From Fibrobacteres bacterium CG2_30_45_31 (GTDB taxonomy: Bacteria; Fibrobacterota; Fibrobacteria; Fibrobacterales; Fibrobacteraceae), in the NCBI GenBank assembly GCA_001873075.1, contig MNYL01000048.1:1-8098 (forward strand): 8,098 bases of DNA, in the 5' to 3' direction. Below, piece after piece: positions 1 to 6,620 of this stretch. A program made the position numbers and the translations under genes. Each line of letters starts with the position of its first letter. Within the stretch, counting starts at the first letter, position 1. A model generated the notes under the pieces. It saw only the letters and a program-made list of their open reading frames with translations, did no database searches and had not been told where the DNA came from.

Positions 1-1
1 A

Positions 2-481
2 AAACCTGAAGAGGGTCTCATTCTTCTCAATCTTCCAGAAACCTCTGTGGTTTATACCGCTCACCTTTCTCCGATCGCGCTCGAGCTTCTCTGCTCTGCT
101 GTGACCTATTATCTTTTTTCTTTGAAAAGGCCGGATCCGGAAGCTTACGTGGAAGCGATGCTTTCCTCTTATTACAAAGACGTGGCGGATCATATTTCTT
201 TTTTCTGCGATGAAGGCAGTAATATTTATCAGTTCCAGATGACTTTTCACATGAACCGTCATCTCCGCTTAATTGGTGGTAACGCCCCCATTCAAATGGA
301 CACCGAATTCGTCTTTTTTGAGCTGGAGGATTTCCATCAGGATGCCCTGCGTTATCCCATCGATATTTATTTTAAAATAGAACGACAAATGTATGTGGTT
401 CCTGTGGAAGCGCTGACCAATAACAAGCTTCCTCGAATCGAGCTTGAACGTTGGAAAGCAAAGGAGGTTTACCATGGCTGA
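2..481 (+). CDS. Unrecognised protein, 5'-truncated by the window edge
   Basis: The reading frame is open from base 2 to a TGA at 479-481, giving 159 visible residues. No stop precedes the first in-frame start-like codon (GTG at 47), so the gene very probably begins before the window. I do not recognise the family. The visible part has an apolar helix-like stretch (around ALELLCSAVTYYLFSL), then acidic and aromatic-rich sequence. It ends in alternating hydrophobic segments that look like beta strands (QFQMTFHM, EFVFFELEDF, IDIYFKIERQMYVVPVEAL). No signal peptide, metal motif or catalytic motif can be seen in this fragment. The end overlaps the next gene by 8 bases and carries that gene's ribosome binding site, so the two are almost certainly co-transcribed and translationally coupled. 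No function is proposed. Confidence 0.8.
   Translation, partial: KPEEGLILLNLPETSVVYTAHLSPIALELLCSAVTYYLFSLKRPDPEAYVEAMLSSYYKDVADHISFFCDEGSNIYQFQMTFHMNRHLRLIGGNAPIQMDTEFVFFELEDFHQDALRYPIDIYFKIERQMYVVPVEALTNNKLPRIELERWKAKEVYHG
461..467 (+). promoter_or_regulatory. Ribosome binding site for the GGCT-like gene
   Basis: AAGGAGG lies 6 bases before the ATG at 474, inside the last codons of the upstream gene. It is a near-perfect Shine-Dalgarno sequence. It decides the start at 474 over an in-frame TTG at 444 that has no comparable site. Confidence 0.8.
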
Positions 482-1064
482 TGCTTTTTCCAGGTCTTAT
501 CGACTGCACTTTGCCTATGGTGTTGACATGAATCCAGATCAGATCCGTTCTTGCTGCAGCCACCCGGAAGTCGTTGCGGTAGCGTGTCTGAAAGATTACG
601 AAGTCGGTTTTTTTGGGTATTCTCGCACTTGGGATGGGGGGATTGAGTCCATCGTGCCTGCCTTGGGACATGAAGTCTGGGGGGTGGTTTACCGGCTGAA
701 TTTTGCCGATGGAGAGAGCTTGGATAAGGAGCAGGATGTGCGCATTGATGGAACGGGCCTTTATTTTCATTATCCGGTCTCGGTGATGGACCTTTCTGGA
801 ACGTGCTATGATGTGCTTCTATACAAAAAGGATGAATTAGGGTCGCCGACACTTCCGAGTCGCGAATATCTGAGCCGTATTCTGGATGGCGCTGCGGTGC
901 GGGGACTTCCTGATCGCTATATCGAACATCTCTGGAACTCAAAAGCCAGGCTGGCTTCTTACCTTGTTCCCCGTGGGCTAGGCTTCAAATCGGAGCTTCT
1001 GCGCAATATGGCTTGCACGGGCTGTGGGGATCTGCGGGAATCCAAGGGTGGCCCTGGATTTTAA
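474..1064 (+). CDS. Gamma-glutamylcyclotransferase-fold protein (GGCT/AIG2-like)
   Basis: The protein is 196 residues, close to the length of animal GGCT. It has the family signatures in order: FAYGVDMN near residues 13-20 (the YGSN-type substrate loop), TWDGGIESIVPALGHEVWGVVYRLN at about 52-76, the SLDKEQDV segment at 82-89, and a C-terminal helix region (YLSRILDGAAVRGLPDRYIEHL, 132-153). Family members release 5-oxoproline from gamma-glutamyl peptides or amines in the cytoplasm, using one Glu in the LDxxEGV-type segment. Here that position reads Gln (Q87), with a Glu one residue earlier (E86). The substrate loop is also altered (YGVD rather than YGSN). Activity may be lost, shifted or different. 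An unusual tail holds CTGC at 181-184. There is no signal peptide. The gene overlaps the upstream unknown gene by 8 bases. The fold is assigned with good confidence, the reaction only weakly. Confidence 0.75.
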   Translation: MADAFSRSYRLHFAYGVDMNPDQIRSCCSHPEVVAVACLKDYEVGFFGYSRTWDGGIESIVPALGHEVWGVVYRLNFADGESLDKEQDVRIDGTGLYFHYPVSVMDLSGTCYDVLLYKKDELGSPTLPSREYLSRILDGAAVRGLPDRYIEHLWNSKARLASYLVPRGLGFKSELLRNMACTGCGDLRESKGGPGF

Positions 1065-1069
1065 AATCC
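1056..1069. repeat. Perfect 14-base palindrome across the GGCT-like stop codon
   Basis: GGATTTTAAAATCC is self-complementary and contains the TAA stop at 1062-1064. It could form a short hairpin (5 bp with a TTAA loop) or be a protein binding site. No T-run follows it, so on its own it is not a convincing terminator. It may simply be chance in AT-rich sequence. Confidence 0.35.
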
Positions 1070-1100
1070 CCGGAACTTTGGAATATTAAGTAAATTGAAA

Positions 1101-1122
1101 AGAGACCGTTGAACGGTTTTTA
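1101..1122 (+). terminator. Possible weak intrinsic terminator after the GGCT-like gene
   Basis: ACCGT-TGA-ACGGT forms a 5-bp stem with a 3-base loop at 1105-1117. A/G bases at 1101-1104 can extend the stem by pairing with the T-run at 1118-1121. It sits 37 bases after the stop of the GGCT-like gene and before the promoter-like box and ribosome site of the GH15 gene, where a terminator would be expected. The stem is short, so the same inverted repeat could instead be an operator for the trehalose operon. Confidence 0.4.
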
Positions 1123-1130
1123 GAATTGTA

Positions 1131-1142
1131 CTTTTTGTATTC
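1131..1142 (+). promoter_or_regulatory. Putative promoter box for the GH15-otsAB operon
   Basis: CTTTTTGTATTC lies 20 bases before the ATG at 1163, downstream of the candidate terminator. Nearly the same sequence precedes the other two operon heads in this window (7869-7879 on minus, 7950-7962 on plus), which suggests a -10-like element. TTGAAC at 1109-1114 and TTGAAA at 1095-1100 are possible -35 boxes, but the spacing to this box is longer than ideal. No transcript data support it. Confidence 0.4.
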
Positions 1143-1152
1143 CCCCCAATCC

Positions 1153-1157
1153 GGAGG
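1153..1157 (+). promoter_or_regulatory. Ribosome binding site for the GH15 gene
   Basis: GGAGG lies 5 bases before the ATG at 1163. The in-frame GTG at 1157 overlaps this site and so is unlikely to be the real start. This fixes the protein at 596 residues. Confidence 0.7.
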
Positions 1158-1162
1158 TGAAA

Positions 1163-2953
1163 ATGGCTCCCCACAAGTACAACATGGGTGTTGTCGGTAA
1201 TTGTTCTTTTATGGCTTATGTGGATATTTTCGGAGGCGTGCGTTGGATGTGTCTGCCCCGATTTGATTCTTATCCCGTTTTTGCAAGCCTTGTGGCCGGA
1301 GACAAAACCGGCGGGGTTTTTAGCATCGCTCCCGAAGGAACGGTTCCTTTACGCCAATATTATAAGGAAAATACGAACGTCTTGTGTACCGAAATCCAAG
1401 TCCCTGGGGGCGAGGTACGCATCACGGATTTTGCCCCGCGCTTTGCAGAACACGGTCGCCGATTCAAGCCCAATATGCTTTTCCGGATGCTCGAAAAAAT
1501 TTCAGGTACGCCGCGAATTCGGGTGCAGTGCGTTCCGGCCACTCAGGAAGGGGGCCGATCGCTCGAAATTGTTCAGGGGAGTAATCATTTGCGCTATCTC
1601 GGAATGCAGGCGACCACTCGGCTCACCACAAACTTGCCTTTAAGTTCCATCCTAGAAGGGGATGAGATTGTCTTATCCGGGACGCGCTGGCTCGTCTTTT
1701 CTTATGGGCCGCCTCTTGAAGCTCCTCTTGAAGAAACCGGGGCGCGTTTTTTACATGAGACCCAGCATTATTGGCGGCAATGGGTCAAATCCACTTCCAT
1801 CCATGGTATTTTTCAGGAGCAGGTGATTCGTTCTGCTCTTGTATTGAAACTTCATCAGTTTGAAGATACTGGAGCCATCATCGCTTCAGGAACCACTTCT
1901 CTTCCGGAGTCTCCGGGCTCCGGGCGCAACTGGGATTACCGTTATTGCTGGATGCGCGATTCTTATTACACCATCCGGGCTTTTGCCGATATCGGTCATT
2001 TCGATGAAATGGAACGCTACTTCCGTTATATGGAAGATATTGTCGCCCGCACGGAATCGGATCTTGCTCCTCTTTTTACATTGACAGGGCGAGCAGTCCC
2101 CGAGGAACGTATTCTGGATTGGGATGGTTATCAGGGCAATGGTCCCGTGCGTCTCGGAAATGCCGCTAATACTCAACGCCAGTTTGATGTCTACGGCCAG
2201 ATGCTCACGGCCATTCTTCCTTTGTATGTAGACCGGCGTCTGCTCTCTCACAGACCCGAAGCGGATCTAGGTATCATTCATCAGCTTCTGCGCTTGATGG
2301 CACGGGATTTCGATATCCCTGATGCGGGAATTTGGGAGTTCCGCCATTTGCGTCAGGCACATACCTATACTTATCTTTTTCATTGGGCCGGGGCTTGTGC
2401 TGCCATGACGATTGCCCGCAAGTATGGGGATAAGGAATTATGGGCCTCAGCGAAACAATTGGAACTTCGTGCAAAAGAACGTTTGGAATGTTCCTTTGTG
2501 CCGGAACTTCAACGTTACGGTCAGGCGATCGGTTCTTCTGTGGCCGATGCGAGTACTCTGCAACTGGTTTCCATGGGTTATCTTCAGAAGTTTCCTGATC
2601 GTGCGCTGGCTCATGTACGTTCTCTGGAAAATGAATTGTCTGCTCCGGGAAGTCTGTTTTTCCGTTATAAAGCAAAAGATGATTTCGGTATGCCGGACAA
2701 TACATTTCTGATCACGGCTTTCTGGCGTGTGGAAGCTTTGGCGAGTGTGGGCAAAGTTGACGAAGCTCTCGAACATTTGGAACAGCTTCTCGGCTACGCG
2801 AATCATTTGGGTCTGTTCAGCGAAGACGTTTCGCTGGATGGAGGACAATGGGGAAATTTTCCTCAGACTTACAGTCATGTGGGGCTCATGAATGCCGTGG
2901 CTCGTATTGCCACTAAACAGGATCGTCCCTTTTTTGAGGAGGAGTATTGTTAA
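1163..2953 (+). CDS. Glycoside hydrolase family 15 protein (trehalase/glucoamylase-like), cytoplasmic
   Basis: This is a full-length 596-residue member of GH15, inverting enzymes that remove glucose from alpha-glucosides or trehalose in an (alpha/alpha)6 barrel. The N-terminal beta-rich domain carries the family opening (GVVGNCSFM at about 8-16, WMCLPRFDSYPVFASLV following). The barrel shows GRNWDYRYCWMRD (254-266), WDGYQGNGPVRLGNAANTQ, DAGIWEFR (387-394, E392 the likely general acid), LFSEDV (E554 the likely general base, assigned by position) and WGNFPQTYSHVGLMN (563-577). There is no signal peptide, so it should act in the cytoplasm, unlike secreted starch-degrading glucoamylases. The stop overlaps the otsAB start by 1 base (TAATG), implying coupled translation and a role in trehalose or alpha-glucan turnover. 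A trehalase activity is plausible but inferred from context; glucoamylase or another alpha-glucosidase activity cannot be excluded. Confidence 0.9.
   Translation: MAPHKYNMGVVGNCSFMAYVDIFGGVRWMCLPRFDSYPVFASLVAGDKTGGVFSIAPEGTVPLRQYYKENTNVLCTEIQVPGGEVRITDFAPRFAEHGRRFKPNMLFRMLEKISGTPRIRVQCVPATQEGGRSLEIVQGSNHLRYLGMQATTRLTTNLPLSSILEGDEIVLSGTRWLVFSYGPPLEAPLEETGARFLHETQHYWRQWVKSTSIHGIFQEQVIRSALVLKLHQFEDTGAIIASGTTSLPESPGSGRNWDYRYCWMRDSYYTIRAFADIGHFDEMERYFRYMEDIVARTESDLAPLFTLTGRAVPEERILDWDGYQGNGPVRLGNAANTQRQFDVYGQMLTAILPLYVDRRLLSHRPEADLGIIHQLLRLMARDFDIPDAGIWEFRHLRQAHTYTYLFHWAGACAAMTIARKYGDKELWASAKQLELRAKERLECSFVPELQRYGQAIGSSVADASTLQLVSMGYLQKFPDRALAHVRSLENELSAPGSLFFRYKAKDDFGMPDNTFLITAFWRVEALASVGKVDEALEHLEQLLGYANHLGLFSEDVSLDGGQWGNFPQTYSHVGLMNAVARIATKQDRPFFEEEYC
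2938..2944 (+). promoter_or_regulatory. Ribosome binding site for otsAB
   Basis: GGAGGAG, at the end of the GH15 coding sequence, is 8 bases before the ATG at 2953. It favours that ATG over an in-frame TTG at 2947, which would lie only 2 bases from the site. Confidence 0.7.
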
Positions 2954-5196
2954 TGGCAGGTACAGAACCCGATCGTTTGGTTGTTGTTTCTTATCGGCTT
3001 CCTTTTCATGTGGAAGACGGTGTTCTTAAACAGAATTCCGGCGGTTTGGTGTCTGCCATGCTTTCCTATGCGAAGGGAAATCCGGAATCCAATGCTTCTG
3101 AATCCTCTCCAAGGCGGATTCTTTGGTTGGGGATTTCAGAGGATACCGAAGAGGCTCTTGCCAAAGCAGACCGAAGTGAAGAACAGACCTTGTTTGATCT
3201 TGTGCCCATTCTTTTGCCAGAAGAGATACAGCAGAAATTTTATGAAGGACTTTGCAATAATCTCATCTGGCCCCTGTTTCATTATTTTTCTTATCTCGCC
3301 GAGTTTTCGCCTGAAGATTACGAGGCTTATCGTAAAGCAAATCAACTGGTTTGCGATATCGTTTGCAAACATTTACAGCCAGGGGATCGGCTGTGGATTC
3401 ACGACTATCATTTTCTTTTGTTGCCCAAATTGGTTCGTGGGAATTTTAGGGACCTTTCGATCGGTTTCTTTTTGCATATTCCTTTCCCGTCTTATGAAAT
3501 TTTCCGGCTCTTGCCGCGCACCTGGGGTCGCGAACTCGTGCTAGGAATGCTCGGTGCCGATCTGGTGGGATTTCATATTTATGATTATGTTCAGCATTTT
3601 ACCCAGTGTGCTATTCGGATGGTGGGCGCTCAAGCGGTGGGCAGTTGGCTTTCCACCGAAGAGGGATCTTCTCGCTTGGAGGCTTTCCCCATTGGAATTG
3701 ATGCCCAAGCTTTTGCTGAAGATCGCTTTTTGCCCGAAGTTGAATTGGCGATTCGCGGTATTCTTGAAGCTATAGGAGACCGCCTTCTTGTTTTTTCTGT
3801 GGATAGACTTGATTATACCAAAGGGTTATTACCGCGATTACTCGCTGTGGAAAAGTTTTTTACCAAGTATCCGCAGTGGAAAAATCAGATGGTTTTTAAT
3901 ATGGTGGTGGTTCCTTCGCGGGATACGATTCCCAGTTATCATGAAATGAAATTGGAACTCGAAGCTCATGTGGGGCGCATCAATGGATTAATGGGATCTT
4001 TGGATTGGCGGCCGATTGTTTATCAATATCGTCACTTGAGTCGTGCGGAAATGATTGCTCTTTATAATATTTCGGATGTGGCGCTTATAACCCCTTTGCG
4101 CGATGGCATGAATCTGGTAGCGAAGGAATATGTGGCAAGTCAGCCTCCAGAAAATCCGGGCGTTTTAGTACTGAGTGAAATGGCAGGCACTTCTGCGGAA
4201 CTCCGCGAAGCCTTGATCATTAACCCCAACGATAGTGACGAAATCGTCGAAGCCTTGCGAACCGCCTTGGAAATGGGAGACGAAGAGCGTCACTCCGTCT
4301 GGTCTAAATTAAGAGATCGTGTTCATTCCTATGATGTGTTTGCTTGGGCTTCTGATTTTCTGCATTCTCTTTCGAGTGCTGCCGAAGTGGGCCGTGGCCG
4401 CCGTGTGACGCCCCTTGTGGACCGCGAAATAGGAATTATTCAGGCCCGTTACCTCACCGCCACCAAGCGGGTGATTCTACTGGATTACGATGGAACGCTC
4501 GTTCCTTTTCATCGGGATCCTGAAAAAGCAGTTCCCAGTCCGCAAGTGCATGAATTGCTTTCCCGCCTTTGTGGGGACGCTAAAAATGAAATTGCCATTA
4601 TTTCGGGAAGAGATCGTTCTTTTCTGGATCGCTGGTTTGCGGATTTACCGCTGAATCTTGTCGCGGAACACGGGGCAAGTCAGCGCCTTGCTGGGCAAAA
4701 ATGGGAAAATGTGTGGAATGAAAATGACGATTGGAAAAAACCTTTCCGCCGCGCCATGGAAAGCGTTGTACGCCGCTGTCCCGGGAGTTTTATTGAGGAA
4801 AAACGCACGAGTCTCGTCTGGCATTTCCGCAATTCCGACCCCATTTACGGTTTGCGCTCTGCTCAGGAACTCATGGAAGACTTAGAGAATAACCTTAGCG
4901 AACCGGGAGAATTTCGAATTCTCGATGGCAATCATATTGTGGAAGTGCGTCCCGGAGAAATTGATAAGGGAAGTGCCGCTCTGCGACTTTTCGGGCAACT
5001 GAATCAATCATTTATTCTCGCTATTGGAGATGACCGCACCGATGAAGATCTTTTTTCCGTAATGCCGCGCGATGCCTTTGCGGTGAAAGTGGGGAAAGGA
5101 ACGACGCGGGCTCGCTATCATCTTCGCGACCCTGGCGAAGTGGTGCGCCTTTTGGAATATCTGGTGTCTCCCCAACAGGGCCCTTGGATGTCTTAG
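2953..5196 (+). CDS. otsAB: Bifunctional trehalose-6-phosphate synthase/phosphatase (OtsA-OtsB fusion)
   Basis: The 747-residue cytoplasmic protein carries both steps of trehalose synthesis from UDP-glucose and glucose-6-phosphate. Residues 8 to about 480 are a GT20 synthase. Its visible counterparts of E. coli OtsA active-site residues are R15, W58, Y97, W106, D151 (IHDYH), R285 and K290 (DRLDYTKG) and D384 (RDGMNLVAKE). Residues from about 505 to 740 are a HAD-type phosphatase with all motifs: LLDYDGT (D511 nucleophile, D513), IISGRD (S551), EHGA, EVRPGEIDKG (K672) and GDDRTDED (692-699). Both halves look active. One oddity is SYRLPF at 13-18, where most relatives have Asn before the Arg. 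The fused layout resembles eukaryotic TPS proteins and many bacterial fusions. It is second in an operon with the GH15 gene, and its end overlaps the convergent phosphatase gene by 4 bases. Confidence 0.95.
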   Translation: MAGTEPDRLVVVSYRLPFHVEDGVLKQNSGGLVSAMLSYAKGNPESNASESSPRRILWLGISEDTEEALAKADRSEEQTLFDLVPILLPEEIQQKFYEGLCNNLIWPLFHYFSYLAEFSPEDYEAYRKANQLVCDIVCKHLQPGDRLWIHDYHFLLLPKLVRGNFRDLSIGFFLHIPFPSYEIFRLLPRTWGRELVLGMLGADLVGFHIYDYVQHFTQCAIRMVGAQAVGSWLSTEEGSSRLEAFPIGIDAQAFAEDRFLPEVELAIRGILEAIGDRLLVFSVDRLDYTKGLLPRLLAVEKFFTKYPQWKNQMVFNMVVVPSRDTIPSYHEMKLELEAHVGRINGLMGSLDWRPIVYQYRHLSRAEMIALYNISDVALITPLRDGMNLVAKEYVASQPPENPGVLVLSEMAGTSAELREALIINPNDSDEIVEALRTALEMGDEERHSVWSKLRDRVHSYDVFAWASDFLHSLSSAAEVGRGRRVTPLVDREIGIIQARYLTATKRVILLDYDGTLVPFHRDPEKAVPSPQVHELLSRLCGDAKNEIAIISGRDRSFLDRWFADLPLNLVAEHGASQRLAGQKWENVWNENDDWKKPFRRAMESVVRRCPGSFIEEKRTSLVWHFRNSDPIYGLRSAQELMEDLENNLSEPGEFRILDGNHIVEVRPGEIDKGSAALRLFGQLNQSFILAIGDDRTDEDLFSVMPRDAFAVKVGKGTTRARYHLRDPGEVVRLLEYLVSPQQGPWMS

Positions 5197-6593
5197 TGCT
5201 TTTTGCGTTTCATCGCTTGTAAAAGAATATTTCCTACAATGGCATTGTCCGTATAATTCCCGCGTTTGAGATCTACATTCAATGCGGTTGTTTGGAACGC
5301 GTCGGAGCACGAGCCTTTAGCAAAAAGAGGCACCAGTTGGTTTGTGTGATTCCCCGTGTTCCAGGAATAGCCCGGAATTTTTCCTTTGCCATTATTGACC
5401 AGATCGTAATCCACGGCAAAGGAGTCTGCGGCGACTTGGTAGATTCCTTGAGGACCTGTGAGGTAACCCGTTTCATGATCTCCGGTGATTACCAATAAAT
5501 TATTTTCCCAGCCCCCGTTCTTTTCAATCCACGCGATGACTGTCCGTACCGCTTTATTGAAATCCATCTTTTCTTCAATATTGCGGGCGATGAAATTGGA
5601 ATGCCCCGCTCCATCAATGGCCCCTCCTTCAATCATGAGGAAAAATCCAGCGGTATCTTGGGAGAGAACGCGGAGAGCGACGGTGGACATTGTGGAAAGT
5701 TCGGGGACCGTAGTATTAAAAGGAACCTGCCCGACGGTATCTGTTCCTGCATTGCCGTTGCTGCGTTCTTCCTGTAAGGTGTAATAAGCTTGAGCCACAC
5801 CGATAAGGCGTTTTGGCAATTTCCCTAATCCATTGGCGAGAGAATCAAACGAATTTTTGCGTTCGAGGAGGGTCCAGGAACCTTCCCTATTTTTTGCGGT
5901 TCCTGCGATCAACTGATTCCATGTATCTTGTCCGCCCACATAGTTGTATTGAGGACTCGTTGTCGGTTTTCCATCGTTGTCGTACAAGGGGTGTCCCGCA
6001 CCGATGATGACATCCGCCTTCGAATCATAAATCATATTTCTCGCAATTTCTTCGTAATTATTTCGACTCCCATTGTGCGCAATAAATCCAGCCGGAGTTG
6101 CATGAGAAAATGGCATCGTGGAGACAACCCCTGCCGATTTTCCGATCTGAGCCGCTTGTTCCGTGAGGTTGAGGAGCGATGCGTTGTTTTTGTCGACGCC
6201 AATTTTTCCGTTAGTGGTTTTGGTGCCTGTTGCGAAGGCGGTGGCACTCGCGCCGGAATCGGTGGGGCCCTTGAGAACCCATTTGGGGTCTTTGCTCGCT
6301 GCTTCTGGATCGTAAACATAACTGGAGAGAGACCAGGTACTCAGCGGAAGAATGACTGGAAAGAGATCATAAGGTTGGGAATGGAGCGAACCATTTTCAT
6401 AGAAATCCGCGGCAGCGATTTGATTATAACCGCATCCATCACAAATCATTAGAATCGTATTTTTACTTTCGCAATCCCCGATGACCGATTTATAATTAAT
6501 TGCGGAATCTTTAGAATCATCGGCCGATACAATTCCACAGGCACCTATGAAAAAGTAAAGACCCAAACAAATTAATGAGAAAGCTCGTTTCAT
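5193..6593 (-). CDS. phoA: Secreted alkaline phosphatase (PhoA family)
   Basis: The 466-residue protein hydrolyses phosphomonoesters outside the cytoplasm. Metal and catalytic residues are all present at spacings like E. coli PhoA: D52 (MICDGCG), D112-S113 nucleophile (TDSGASATAF), T166 (SHATPAGF), R177 (phosphate-binding candidate), E322, D327 and H331 (EGGAIDGAGH), D372-H373 (TGDHETG) and H416 (NTGNHTNQ). A signal peptide covers about residues 1-24. It has both a lipobox-like IGAC ending at C19 and an Ala-rich signal peptidase I site after VSA (24), so it may be lipid-anchored or free in the periplasm. The residue after D327 is Gly, where many relatives have Trp or Lys. It lies 27 bases downstream of the ybdG-like gene with no promoter between, so it is probably the second gene of that operon. 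No Pho-box was identified. Confidence 0.93.
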   Translation of the reverse strand: MKRAFSLICLGLYFFIGACGIVSADDSKDSAINYKSVIGDCESKNTILMICDGCGYNQIAAADFYENGSLHSQPYDLFPVILPLSTWSLSSYVYDPEAASKDPKWVLKGPTDSGASATAFATGTKTTNGKIGVDKNNASLLNLTEQAAQIGKSAGVVSTMPFSHATPAGFIAHNGSRNNYEEIARNMIYDSKADVIIGAGHPLYDNDGKPTTSPQYNYVGGQDTWNQLIAGTAKNREGSWTLLERKNSFDSLANGLGKLPKRLIGVAQAYYTLQEERSNGNAGTDTVGQVPFNTTVPELSTMSTVALRVLSQDTAGFFLMIEGGAIDGAGHSNFIARNIEEKMDFNKAVRTVIAWIEKNGGWENNLLVITGDHETGYLTGPQGIYQVAADSFAVDYDLVNNGKGKIPGYSWNTGNHTNQLVPLFAKGSCSDAFQTTALNVDLKRGNYTDNAIVGNILLQAMKRKKH

Positions 6594-6601
6594 TTATTTA
6601 T

Positions 6602-6607
6602 CTCCTT
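6602..6607 (-). promoter_or_regulatory. Ribosome binding site for the alkaline phosphatase gene
   Basis: AAGGAG on the minus strand is 8 bases before the ATG whose first base is 6593. It fits a start that gives a complete signal peptide (MKRAF...). Confidence 0.75.
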
Positions 6608-6620
6608 CATCAAAATAGTT

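Noticed and set aside
372..942. Open frames on the minus strand opposite the GGCT-like gene
   Set aside because: They overlap a well-supported coding frame and encode low-quality Pro/Arg/His-rich sequence typical of antisense shadows.
1157..1162. GTG at 1157 as the GH15 start
   Set aside because: It overlaps the GGAGG ribosome site itself; the ATG at 1163 has proper spacing.
1065..1162. tRNA, small RNA or riboswitch in the spacer before the GH15 gene
   Set aside because: No cloverleaf or known riboswitch core was seen; the spacer is short and AT-rich with only the hairpin and promoter-like box described.
2274..2878. Two 143-codon minus-strand frames inside the GH15 gene
   Set aside because: Both are antisense to conserved GH15 barrel sequence and have no recognisable domain or start signal.
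1163..2953. GH15 protein as a secreted starch-degrading glucoamylase
   Set aside because: The N-terminus has no signal peptide or starch-binding domain, and the gene is fused in translation to trehalose synthesis.
5172..5187. CCAA...TTGG repeat with central AGGGCCCT as a shared convergent terminator
   Set aside because: The palindrome has no loop when fully paired, no T-run follows on either strand, and it lies inside the otsAB coding sequence.
5928..6452. A 174-codon open frame on the plus strand opposite the alkaline phosphatase gene
   Set aside because: It lies wholly antisense to a gene with complete PhoA motifs, its translation resembles no family, and no ribosome site precedes it.
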